DNA from: Tritrichomonas musculus
Lineage: Eukaryota > Parabasalia > Tritrichomonadida > Tritrichomonadidae
Assembly: GCA_039105265.1 (NCBI GenBank)
Contig: JAPFFF010000001.1
Location: 4,526,001 to 4,590,000 of the forward strand
Reading direction: 5' to 3'
Length of the DNA: 64,000 bases
Shown here: in pieces, positions 27,352 to 36,515 of the stretch
Layout of the letters: the number at the start of each line of letters is the position of its first letter
Position numbering within the stretch: the first letter of the stretch is position 1
Position numbers and translations under genes: made by a program
The notes under the pieces: generated by a model
Told to the model about the DNA's origin: nothing
What the model saw: only the letters and a program-made list of their open reading frames with translations
The model's database searches: none

Positions 27352-28059
27352 ATGAAAAGGCAAACATGGATTGATTGGTTTTTATCACAGCCTGAAAATC
27401 AACTTTTTGTTCGAATAGACGATGATTATCTTCGTAATATCTATAATTTTTATGGAATAAAGCAGAAAATCAGCAATTTTCAAGCATCTTATGAACTTAT
27501 TCTAAAAAATTATGTTCCTCCTTGGCATGCAAACACTCAACTCGAATCACAGGTTTTCGTTCTTGAGCAACAGACAGCTCACTTATACGGATTATTACAT
27601 GCGCGTTATCTACTCACATTAGAAGGAATGGAAAAAATTTATCAAAAATATATAAGAAATGAATTTCCACATTGTCCGAGGGTTTTGTGCAGAAAAATAG
27701 GCTGTCTCCCTTTTGGAGTATCCAATAATATGAGTGAATATCCAGTTAAAATGTTTTGCCCAAACTGTAATGATGTTTATAATGTAAAAGATCCAATTTT
27801 TTCAAAAGTAGATGGATCTTTCTTTGGAAATTCATGGATACCACTTTTCCTTAAAAAATACAGACATATCATACCTTCTAATAAAGCAAGAGCACATGTT
27901 CCAAAAATATTTGGGTTTGATGTTCTTCTAGGATCAGATTCCGATTCCGATTCAAATAGTAAAGAAAATGATAAAAGTGATATATCAAATGATAACCAAG
28001 ATAATGACATGGCAGCTGTTACTATAAAGGATATTAACGAAAATACTGATGAATCTTAA
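27352..28059 (+). CDS. CKB: casein kinase II beta regulatory subunit
   Basis: Regulatory subunit of protein kinase CK2 (235 residues). It starts with TWIDWFLSQPENQLFVRIDDDYLRNIYNFYG, the typical CK2-beta opening (W..WF....GNE.F..V...YI...FN..G). It has the LLHARYLLTLEGM helix and the zinc-binding CPRVLCRKIGCLPFG ... VKMFCPNCNDVYN; four cysteines of the zinc site are present. It continues to DGSFFGNSWIPLFLKKY and ends in an acidic Ser/Asp tail. Length and order match the family. Confidence 0.95.
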   Translation: MKRQTWIDWFLSQPENQLFVRIDDDYLRNIYNFYGIKQKISNFQASYELILKNYVPPWHANTQLESQVFVLEQQTAHLYGLLHARYLLTLEGMEKIYQKYIRNEFPHCPRVLCRKIGCLPFGVSNNMSEYPVKMFCPNCNDVYNVKDPIFSKVDGSFFGNSWIPLFLKKYRHIIPSNKARAHVPKIFGFDVLLGSDSDSDSNSKENDKSDISNDNQDNDMAAVTIKDINENTDES

Positions 28060-28239
28060 AATATCAATTTATACAGCAGCCGACAATACACCAATTCTAC
28101 TTTTCATGTTTGAATATTAGAAAGATAAGTGTTAAAAATAATTAATTTAATTAAATGAATCTATTTTTAATAATAATAAGATCTATCATATTTACTTTCT
28201 ATTAAATAATATTTTTTAACTAACAAATTTTAAAATTAC

Positions 28240-29757
28240 TTAAGAAAATGGATTTTCTCTAGTATAATCTTCGTCGTCATCATCACCACTTCCAAATGGA
28301 TTAACATGATCGTATGCATCATCATCATTTTGCTTTTTCTGTTGCTGCTGATCCATTGAATTAGTTGAAGATTGGTTTTGGTCTGTTTGGGATGATTCAA
28401 GCTGTGCAAATTGTGCATCTTGATTTTGAACACTGTACCATTCCGTTGATGAATTGGTATTTGACGCTGGAGCAATTGGAGGTGTAGCGGGAGCACGTGC
28501 AGCTTGATTTCCTGAGGAAACAGAAGGAATTGAAGGAGGTCTTCTATTCCAAACAGAACCATTTGTTGGCGTCCTTAATTGGCTTGAAACATCATTTTGG
28601 TCAGCAGGTTGTTGCACTGGTTGCTCTATAGGCTGCTGTGCTGGTTGCTGTACTGGTTGTTGTACTGGTTGTTGTACTGGTTGTTGTACTGGTTGTTGTA
28701 TTGGTTGCTGTACTGGTTGCTGTATTGGTTGCTGTACTGGTGGTAAAACAGGTGATTGTACTGGTGATTGAACTGGCTGTTGCGATGACTGAGAATATGA
28801 TGACGAATACGATTCTGATGTTGATTCTGGTCTGACGGCCTTTGCGCAGGACGAGTGCCTCTTTTGTTGATATTCAACGTCACTTATACGACGAGATAAT
28901 CGTTTGGATGCATTTGAAGGTCTTTTAATCTGGCCAATATTATCTGCATTTGATGTTCTAGCAGAAGCTCGTGCAGATGGCGCATTTAGATTAGTAGCCT
29001 GCTGAGTAGGTGAATTTGGTTGTTGTGGTTGAACAGGTAATGAATTGTTACTATCTAATACTTTAATTGAGTCAAGATCTTTTTGAAGTTGATTGTTTTG
29101 TGGTTCTGAATTTATATCTTCTGGAAATTGAACGAATTTAAGAGAGGTCACCTGATTTATATACTTACAAATAATAGCACAACATGATTTAAATGCATCA
29201 ACAAGCTCAGCTTTTCTTTCTTCTCCAAAATGAGCCACTGAACTGATATACTCATCATTTAATTTATTATATGTTTCACCACTGGAATCTACTTGGGTTT
29301 GAGCACGACCAATTTTATTTTGATCTGGATTTTTGGCAGATTCTGCTTGCCTAAGTCTTTCACGTTCTCTATCATACTCTTTAACTGCTGATCTTCTTTT
29401 CTTTTCTAAACTTAATAGAGCATCAACATGCTTTTGATATTCGTTCATAACTGGATTAAAGTTTGGATCTATTTTATTAATAAAACTATCAGTTGTCATT
29501 TTTTCTAATTCTGCAGCTGATTTTGCAATACTATCCATTGATTGCCTAACAGCTGGAGTTGTATCTGGATACCAAGCAGTTACCGTAGAAGAAAACTTAG
29601 AATAAACTTTAGCAATTTGAAGTGCGTGATTAGCCAAACTTTTCATTGATTGTTGATATTTTTGCGAACTTATTTGATAAGATCGAAGATTTTTTTTTGC
29701 TGTCTTATAATTTTCGTCAACAGTTTTTCGTGATTTTGGAATAAAAACCAAAGACAT
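28240..29757 (-). CDS. BAR-domain protein with PVQQ repeats and NPF motifs
   Basis: A probable membrane-curvature adaptor of 505 residues. The first ~240 residues form long helices in BAR order (KTAKKNLRSYQISSQKYQQS, KYSKF-like, YQKHVDALLSLEKKRRSAVK-EYDRERERL, FGEERKAELVDAFKSCCAII, ending in a hydrophobic helix). A disordered tail follows with a (PVQQ)n tract and Ser/Pro-rich sequence. The C-terminus has two Asn-Pro-Phe motifs (VNPFG and ENPFS), which in endocytic proteins bind EH domains. There is no SH3 domain, unlike amphiphysins and endophilins. An Inr-like TCATTTTT sits 12 bases upstream of the ATG. Confidence 0.75.
   Translation of the reverse strand: MSLVFIPKSRKTVDENYKTAKKNLRSYQISSQKYQQSMKSLANHALQIAKVYSKFSSTVTAWYPDTTPAVRQSMDSIAKSAAELEKMTTDSFINKIDPNFNPVMNEYQKHVDALLSLEKKRRSAVKEYDRERERLRQAESAKNPDQNKIGRAQTQVDSSGETYNKLNDEYISSVAHFGEERKAELVDAFKSCCAIICKYINQVTSLKFVQFPEDINSEPQNNQLQKDLDSIKVLDSNNSLPVQPQQPNSPTQQATNLNAPSARASARTSNADNIGQIKRPSNASKRLSRRISDVEYQQKRHSSCAKAVRPESTSESYSSSYSQSSQQPVQSPVQSPVLPPVQQPIQQPVQQPIQQPVQQPVQQPVQQPVQQPAQQPIEQPVQQPADQNDVSSQLRTPTNGSVWNRRPPSIPSVSSGNQAARAPATPPIAPASNTNSSTEWYSVQNQDAQFAQLESSQTDQNQSSTNSMDQQQQKKQNDDDAYDHVNPFGSGDDDDEDYTRENPFS
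28588..28760 (-). repeat. 12-bp coding repeat, PVQQ tract
   Basis: About a dozen tandem units encoding PVQQ or PIQQ, with edge variants PVQS and PAQQ. They lie within the tail of the BAR protein and generate spurious frames on both strands. Confidence 0.9.
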
Positions 29758-29768
29758 ACGCTATTTTT

Positions 29769-29776
29769 AAAAATGA
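29769..29776 (-). promoter_or_regulatory. Inr-like initiator TCATTTTT
   Basis: Initiator-like octamer on the minus strand upstream of the BAR-protein ATG at 29757. Confidence 0.45.
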
Positions 29777-29896
29777 TGACAGCATTTCATCAAAATTTAT
29801 TTGATATTTCAATGAAGATAATAATTTATTTATTTGAATTTATTTCTATATTTTTTTTTCAATTCAAAATAGCGTTTGTTATTAATGCATTCAAAA

Positions 29897-30757
29897 AAAG
29901 GTCGTACAACTGAATTTTAACAGTAAAACTCAATGATTGGTTTGTTTAAACTAATTATATTTTATTATAATAATAATAATCAGTTTTATAAATATTTGCA
30001 TCGTACAAAATTCAAATTAAAATAAAAACTAAAAAGATATAAGTATATATTAAATTTTCTTCAGAAAATTAATTTGAGTATTTTATCTCAATTTATTTTA
30101 ATTATTTTTTATAAGAATTTTATAACACTATATAAAAATTTAGAATAGCGATAACTTTTTATATAATTTATTTTAATCATTAATTCTTTTGATATCTTTT
30201 TATATGCTTGTAAAACATTAAGTGTTATATAAAAATAGTTATTATTATTGAAAAAAAAAATTCATTTTTTAGCCAAAAATGCAGAAAAATTGAATTTGTT
30301 GAATTATTAAATGATGATTTTAAAAAAATTGGACGTTACAGGAGCCAAATGACGAATACAATTTTATTTATATGCATTTACTTTCTAATATATTTGAATT
30401 TCATTCTAAATCAAATGTCAGTTTTTTCTAAAAATGAAGATTTAGTTGATTGGTTTCATAAATATAAAAAGTTTAATATTTCAATTACTGAAGGATTTCG
30501 TCAAAAAGTAAAATATTATTTGTATAACACATAGTATATCCATTCAAATGACATTTATATTTTTTAAATGATGCAAATATATAAGAAATCGATATATATT
30601 GAATTTTAATTAAAGTCTTTATTTCAACCATTACATTTTATAATATTGGATATAAAATATATAAATTATATATTAGAATTATTAATTAAATTATTTATTA
30701 AGATAAATATAAATTTATTTAATTTTATTTTTTATTCAATTTAGTTGTACGACCTTT
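29897..30757. mobile_element. 861-bp element with 15-bp TIRs and perfect 8-bp TSD
   Basis: AAAGGTCGTACAACT at 29897-29911 is the perfect inverse of 30743-30757. The eight bases ATTCAAAA are duplicated directly outside (29889-29896 and 30758-30765). An 8-bp duplication suggests a hAT- or Merlin-type transposase. A short AT-rich frame inside (30349-30534, openable upstream to ~30260 without an ATG) has no family resemblance. The element is probably non-autonomous. Confidence 0.85.
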
Positions 30758-30765
30758 ATTCAAAA

Positions 30766-31224
30766 CCACTAAAATTTCATTTAAAAATTTATGAAGTAGA
30801 TAAACAAAAAATTTTATTTGATTAAATATTTGAGAATTGACTATATTTTTATAAAATATTGTCTATCTGAACATATTTTTAATTTATTCTATATTTAATT
30901 AAAATATACATATTATATTTAAAACTTTAATTCAAATATATAATTGCATTTTATATAAATATATTTATTATTGAAATATGATAGAAATAATTTTTAATTC
31001 AATCAAAGATAGTGATTTTTTACATTGCACTTCAAAATGATTTGACGCATGAAATACAGTTTATTTGTTGTACAACCTTTTAAAAAAATAGTAAAATACC
31101 ATTTATATCTAAAATAATGGCGAAAATGCTTCAAAAAGAATTCCTGCTCTTTTTCCAGATTTTCTTTTAAAATAATATAACCATATTTCATCAAAAAAAA
31201 GAAAGCATGTCACAAATGACAATT
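30766..31224. other. intergenic, nothing firm
   Basis: AT-rich. A word TTGTTGTACAACCTTTTA near 31066 resembles the end of the neighbouring 861-bp element and may be a solo remnant. Confidence 0.3.
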
Positions 31225-31231
31225 TCACTTT
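31225..31231 (+). promoter_or_regulatory. Inr-like initiator TCACTTT
   Basis: Located eleven bases upstream of ATG 31236. Confidence 0.45.
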
Positions 31232-31235
31232 AAAA

Positions 31236-31706
31236 ATGAGCAAACTAACATCTTGGGTACTTGACATTGTTATTTACGATGGCGAATTTCTTCTTAATGA
31301 TGAAAGCTATTCAATGCCTTTTTGGTTTGTTATATCAGCTACAGGATTACCAAATCAATTTTCGACTCCTCAAGCATCATTTAGCTCGCACCCAGTTTGG
31401 AATTATCCAACAAGATTAATAATTCAAATTACAGATTTACAATCTTCATATCTGTATTTTACGTTATGTACATATGAGCAAAATGGAAGAGATGTTCGCG
31501 GGATTGCACGATCTCGCGTTGGACTGAGATCTTTTCCGATTGGAAACCCAAAGAAAGTCCGAATTCCATTAATGAGTGCTTCAAATTCTGCAACAATAGC
31601 AATGTCACTAAGTGTTGTTGCATCGCTTTCTCCTCTCACTAATCACGCAAGTGCTAATCCAAAAACATTACCGCGCCCATCATCTGCTAGATTTAATTCT
31701 CATTAG
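31236..31706 (+). CDS. small C2-like domain protein
   Basis: A 156-residue protein whose strand pattern fits a divergent C2 fold: WVLDIVIYDGEFL, PFWFVISATGLPNQF, SSHPVWNYPTRLIIQITD, SSYLYFTLCTYEQNG, a GNPKKVRIPLM turn and IAMSLSVVASLS. The calcium-binding aspartates of classical C2 domains are missing, so any membrane or protein binding would be calcium-independent. The C-terminus is a short Ser/Pro/Arg tail. No close family was recognised. Confidence 0.55.
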   Translation: MSKLTSWVLDIVIYDGEFLLNDESYSMPFWFVISATGLPNQFSTPQASFSSHPVWNYPTRLIIQITDLQSSYLYFTLCTYEQNGRDVRGIARSRVGLRSFPIGNPKKVRIPLMSASNSATIAMSLSVVASLSPLTNHASANPKTLPRPSSARFNSH

Positions 31707-32181
31707 TTTTTTTTTCGCAAGACAAACTGTATAGAACATTTTTGTAATTTACATTTATTATTAATTTTAATACAATTTGATCATTGATTTTTAACTGATG
31801 ACAAAAATACTCATTACGATCACTGACTTTAATCTTTTTTTGGATATTTAATTTTAAGCAAAAAAATCAATGCTCTTATGATTGAACATCATTTTTACAG
31901 GGAAGATTAAATCCAAATTTACAAGATCTTATCATTAAAATATGATCTTTCTCATCTTTTTATCAAATTACTTTATTTAGATTGCTTGTATTTAATAAAC
32001 TTGTAGGTTATGAGCTGCTTGCAATTTTTTCGAATCTTTTTTTTTATTAAATCTAATCTTTTGAAGCAATTAACTTAATTGGATATATTTCATCACACAA
32101 GTTAATTCAAAGCTTTGAATTTAAATTCTAAGAATATTGAAAAATTGGACAAATTAAGAAATTGAATAATTTCCTAATAAA
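31707..32181. other. intergenic, nothing recognised
   Basis: 475 bp of AT-rich spacer. No inverted ends or coding frame were seen. Confidence 0.4.
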
Positions 32182-33210
32182 ATGAATAATCAAACAGTGT
32201 TTTCTTTTGAAGCACATAAAACTCCAACTTATAAACCAATCAATGCAATTCAAAAAGATGTTGCACCTAAAATTATATCAGCTATGATGATAGTTCCTTA
32301 TTTTTATGCCCAAGGCTGTGTTAAAGGCTTAGAAAAATATACCCAACAACAAATTAAAGAAATGTATGATATAATTCTTCACAACCCGCCTCAAGATTAT
32401 GCAAATCCTGAAATAATTCAGACTCCATTTAATTCAGAAGAAGATATTATACTTCTTTCTTATATTAAAAAAGATCCAAAATTGGCGTTTGAAGATTTTA
32501 TGCTAAAATATGGGTTTGTATTCAATCCTAATCGAACAAAAACTTCTATACAAAATCGAATTTCGCAATTGAAAAGCTTTTCATCAGAAGAAATCGACAA
32601 AATTTATGAAAATTTTTCTCGAACTATTGTAAAAGAAGAAAGATTCTATGAATCTATCACGCAGACATCGCCACAACTAATAAAAGGAGCACCAAGTATT
32701 CCCAAAAAAGAACAATGCTATTGTCTTGATAATCCTATTTTGCAGCATATCAAAACAATCGTAAATCCAAATATTGATGAAGAAATGAATGCTATCCAGA
32801 AACCAGCTTTAGGATTAATTTCAAAACAATTTGAAGCCAATGATTTGGCTATATTTGTTAATGAGCGTGTTAAATTTTCAATGAAAAATATTTTTTTGAC
32901 ATTTGGAAGACAATCTGGCAATGATGTAGAAATTAATGATATCGACCTTTCATATTTTAACTCTATGGTTTGCACTCATGTATCAAGAACTCAAGCAATG
33001 ATTCAATTCATGCATGATGGCAACTTTTATTGTAAAAATATCGGCGAAGGATCTTTTCGAATTGATGGTGATATTTTACTACCTAATCAAATCGTCAAAC
33101 TTTCAGATAATTGCATTTTTGACTTTTGTGATACCATTTTCATATTCTTTATTAATAAGGAGCTAGTACAAAAGATATTACGAGGAATGAAAGATGATAA
33201 AGATGATTAA
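32182..33210 (+). CDS. MCRS1: MCRS1-like FHA-domain protein
   Basis: Nuclear protein of 342 residues resembling microspherule protein 1, a subunit of INO80 and NSL chromatin complexes. The N-terminal region carries the MCRS_N-like block PFNSEEDIILLSYIKKDPKL plus a SANT-like segment with TKTSIQNRISQL. The C-terminal FHA domain begins near residue 235: FLTFGRQSGNDVEINDIDLS, then CTHVSRTQAMIQFMHDGNFY (the SR and phosphothreonine-site pattern), KNIGEGSFRIDG, and FIFFINKELVQKILRG, which matches the conserved MCRS1 end '[F/L]xFLIN..L'. Both regions in this order make MCRS1 more likely than a generic FHA protein. Confidence 0.75.
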   Translation: MNNQTVFSFEAHKTPTYKPINAIQKDVAPKIISAMMIVPYFYAQGCVKGLEKYTQQQIKEMYDIILHNPPQDYANPEIIQTPFNSEEDIILLSYIKKDPKLAFEDFMLKYGFVFNPNRTKTSIQNRISQLKSFSSEEIDKIYENFSRTIVKEERFYESITQTSPQLIKGAPSIPKKEQCYCLDNPILQHIKTIVNPNIDEEMNAIQKPALGLISKQFEANDLAIFVNERVKFSMKNIFLTFGRQSGNDVEINDIDLSYFNSMVCTHVSRTQAMIQFMHDGNFYCKNIGEGSFRIDGDILLPNQIVKLSDNCIFDFCDTIFIFFINKELVQKILRGMKDDKDD

Positions 33211-33439
33211 TCATTTTTATTTTTTATTTTGTGAAATTAATTATTTCCAACTATTGTTTTGTTATTTAAATAATAGATAAAATATGATATATTAAATCTC
33301 TTTAACTCAATATTTTATCTATTATATAAAATTCGCATTTATATCAAATAATCCATGATTATTAATCAGATATATGCTAATAGATTCAAAAGTTAATATA
33401 TATGAGAAATTCTAAACCATATACTTTTGAGTCTATTAA
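33211..33439. other. intergenic, nothing recognised
   Basis: AT-rich spacer between the MCRS1-like gene and the 367-bp MITE. Confidence 0.35.
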
Positions 33440-33447
33440 AGATTACA

Positions 33448-33814
33448 AATGGTACTGCGATCGGATGTAAAGTGTCAAAAAATTGAGAGTATAATTAAAT
33501 AACCAGGAAATGCCTAAAAAAAAAAATTATATTATAGTTAATTTTCTATAATATAAAATCAAATTCTTTAATGAAATTTGGAAGAAAATTTTAAATTTAA
33601 TAGACATACCATATGAAAAATTTTTTTTTCAAAGGATAAAATGAATTTTTCATTCAAATTTAATCAACATCAATCTCCAAATCAAATTAGAAAATCCTTC
33701 CAATATTTTAATATGTTATTATATATAATGTGTTCTATTTATATATTTGGTTTGTTTCGATTATTACAGTTTTTTAAATACTTTTGACACTTTAAATCCG
33801 ATCGCAGTACCGTT
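33448..33814. mobile_element. 367-bp MITE with ~33-bp TIRs and 8-bp TSD
   Basis: The left end AATGGTACTGCGATCGGATG plus TAAAGTGTCAAAA and the right end are inverted copies differing at two positions. AGATTACA occurs directly outside on both sides (33440-33447 and 33815-33822). The interior is AT-rich and non-coding. The 8-bp TSD suggests a hAT or Merlin-type source. Confidence 0.85.
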
Positions 33815-33822
33815 AGATTACA

Positions 33823-34307
33823 TTTTTAAACGTATTCAAAAATTGCTCTTAATTTTCAATAGTATTGAAAAGACAGCCAAAATCATTCACTTTTGAATTA
33901 AAAGTTTTGATAAAAAATGCAAAAAAAAGATTTTAATAAATAAGATTTATTAACAATAATTTAATAAATAAATAACAAAAATGACCAATTGTCTTTTGAC
34001 CATAAAAGGAACTCAAGTCAAATGATTCATTTGAAATGGATTTTGTGTAAATTTTTAAACGGCTATCACTCAACGTTATTATCGTTATACTATAAAAGGA
34101 CCATATTCACTAATATAATATTAAAATAAGTTTGTTATCATATTTCATTGATTTTTAAAATAGTGAAAATGTTATTTGAATCTTCATAAAATTTTATTTG
34201 AAATAGAATTATTTTTTCAATACACATAAAATAATTTAATTCAATTCTTGGTCAATAACTCTCAAAATTAATTTTTCAAAATATCAATATTGGAAATTAG
34301 CAAATCA
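33823..34307. other. intergenic upstream of the HECT gene
   Basis: No gene was seen. The open frame of the HECT gene starts at a TTG at 34290 just inside this stretch. Confidence 0.35.
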
Positions 34308-36278
34308 ATGTATTCTTTAGCGAAAAAGCCGAGTTTCATTGTTGTAAATAAGATAAACAATCAGAAATATTCCATACAGACCTTGAAGCCTTTTCAAAAG
34401 TCTACTGATTTAAATAAACATCAGATCAAATCTATTTCTCGATTTAGCCAATTTGGATATAATCATGATATTTCAGCTGTATTACTGAAAAATGTTCAAA
34501 TTTTCGATCAATGGGCAATATCTAATCATCAATTTAATGACTGCAGTGAAACGAGGAATCAAATAAAACAACTTATGAATTTATCCTTTTTCTCAATTAT
34601 TCTTCGCTCAAATACAAATAAGATTTCATGCAAAAATTCAGCGTTAGATGATGATATATTATTTAATTTCTTTTCAGCTTTATCCTTTGACATTAACAAT
34701 CAAGAATTTTTGAAAAGAATTGCGAGAGCAATTTCCCAAATACTTTTAATGAAAATTGATTTTGAGATACTCCAACTTAGAGCCCTTTTCGTTTTACTTT
34801 ATATTCCCCAACTGTATGAACCATCATTTTCAGATATATTTAGATCAATAATCAAGTTAGTTAGTAAATTTTCCGCACCAACCAGAGCGGCTTTGACCAC
34901 TTGGTTTCAGTCGTTGCCTAATCTAATATTCTTATTGTTAAATGGATGCCATGCCTCAATATCATTTATATTATCGCATATACCAAAAGGGAAGGAGTGG
35001 CTAACTTCAGTTAGCCCATTTACTGATGTCATTTCAATTTTATTTGAAGCAAACAAGAACTGTAAAAGACAACTTCCCTTATACTCATTTCAAAACATTG
35101 AAATAGATTCACGAATTAACTGTAGACAAATTTCAATTTTTCCGTTCGTTTTATCTTTCCCTTCTCGTTTGAAGATTGCAAGATATCGTGTAAAAAGTTT
35201 GCAAGCAGCATCAAAAATGGCAAATACCATCACCGGCCGTGATAGCTTTCTTGAATTAAAAATACATCGAAGTAATTATTATGAAGAAGCGAAAAATCAA
35301 CTAATTCATAAAAATACCTACGATTTTCTCAAAAAATTAAAAGTTAACTTTGTTGGTGAAGTTGCAGTAGATGCAGGTGGACCTCGAAGAGAACTTCTTT
35401 GTCTCCTTGTAAATCGTATTATTGAAAAATCATTAGATCTTGTTAACAATAGCTTTTTTTGGTTCAAGTCATGCGATATTTCTGATGTTTTCTTACTTGG
35501 TATAGTAATCGGACTTGCAATATCCAATGAAATCACGCTCCCTATTAAGTTTCCAACAGTTTTCTACTCAAAATTACTAATTCCAAATTTTAAACCAACC
35601 ATAAAAGACTTTACTGAGTTTGATCCGATTGCTGCAAACAGTCTCAAAAAGTTATATGATATGACTTTAAAGAATGAAGACGTTTCTTCACTTGAATTAA
35701 CTTTTGACGCAAGCATTGAGTGCGGACAAACTGTTCCTCTTTTGGAATCAATGAGTGGCGTTATGGTAACTAATGAAAACTGCAAAGATTTCATAAACGA
35801 ATATATCAACTGGGTAATTAATAGAAGATATTTAGAAGAATTTGATGCATTAAGAAAAGGTTTTATGATGAGTTGTCCACAGCATTATATGAAGTTAATT
35901 ACACCTTCTGAGTTTGATAAAATTATCAGCGGTCGCGAAGTTTATAATTGGAAAGAATTAAAAAATGCTGCCATTTATAATGATGAATTAACTACTGAAT
36001 CAAAAAGAATTCAATGGTTCTGGGATGTATTTGCAAATGATATGGATGAAAATATGAAAAAGCGTTTTTTGCGATTTACAACCGGAATAGATAGGCCACC
36101 TTTCAGTGGTTTGAAAGCTATTAAAATCAAGTTTAATGATGGAGGATCTTCAATAAAGTTGCCAACATCACTTACTTGCTTTAATATGTTTTTCCTTCCA
36201 GATTATACAAGCAGAGATCAGTTAAAAGAAAAGGTCTTCCTTGCTTTACAATATGCTGAAGGTTTTGGAATTATGTAA
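34308..36278 (+). CDS. HECT-type E3 ubiquitin ligase
   Basis: Ubiquitin ligase with a C-terminal HECT domain, 656 residues from ATG 34308 (the frame opens at a TTG at 34290). The HECT domain starts near residue 300 with LKIARYRVKSLQAASK and FLELKIHRSNYYEEA, then VNFVGEVAVDAGGPRRELLC (substrate-lobe hallmark), FFWFKSCDISDVFLLGIVIG and EYINWVINRRYLEEFDALRK. It ends with FLRFTTGIDRPPFSG and LPTSLTCFNMFFLPDY, where the Cys is the ubiquitin-accepting residue, then LKEKVFLALQYAEGFGIM. The N-terminal half is helical and has no recognised substrate module, so the target is unknown. Confidence 0.93.
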   Translation: MYSLAKKPSFIVVNKINNQKYSIQTLKPFQKSTDLNKHQIKSISRFSQFGYNHDISAVLLKNVQIFDQWAISNHQFNDCSETRNQIKQLMNLSFFSIILRSNTNKISCKNSALDDDILFNFFSALSFDINNQEFLKRIARAISQILLMKIDFEILQLRALFVLLYIPQLYEPSFSDIFRSIIKLVSKFSAPTRAALTTWFQSLPNLIFLLLNGCHASISFILSHIPKGKEWLTSVSPFTDVISILFEANKNCKRQLPLYSFQNIEIDSRINCRQISIFPFVLSFPSRLKIARYRVKSLQAASKMANTITGRDSFLELKIHRSNYYEEAKNQLIHKNTYDFLKKLKVNFVGEVAVDAGGPRRELLCLLVNRIIEKSLDLVNNSFFWFKSCDISDVFLLGIVIGLAISNEITLPIKFPTVFYSKLLIPNFKPTIKDFTEFDPIAANSLKKLYDMTLKNEDVSSLELTFDASIECGQTVPLLESMSGVMVTNENCKDFINEYINWVINRRYLEEFDALRKGFMMSCPQHYMKLITPSEFDKIISGREVYNWKELKNAAIYNDELTTESKRIQWFWDVFANDMDENMKKRFLRFTTGIDRPPFSGLKAIKIKFNDGGSSIKLPTSLTCFNMFFLPDYTSRDQLKEKVFLALQYAEGFGIM

Positions 36279-36515
36279 TTTTCTTATTATTATATTATAT
36301 ATATTTTATATATTATTTATATTATTTATATTATTTATATTATAAACATATTATGCTTTATTATCTAGCGTATCAAAATTTATTATGACTTATAAATATT
36401 TATTTTTTTATGGGTCTTATTATAGAATATGCTTATAATCAAATATAAACATAAATATAGTTTTGGGAAATTAAAAACAATATATTTGGGACATCGCAAT
36501 GAAAACATTTCAATA

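Noticed and set aside
28626-28883. Frames opposite and offset to the BAR-protein tail
   Set aside because: Created by the 12-bp PVQQ repeat.
30349-30534. 61-codon frame inside the 861-bp element
   Set aside because: Hydrophobic AT-rich start, no recognisable domain, and the frame continues upstream without an ATG; not enough for a gene call.
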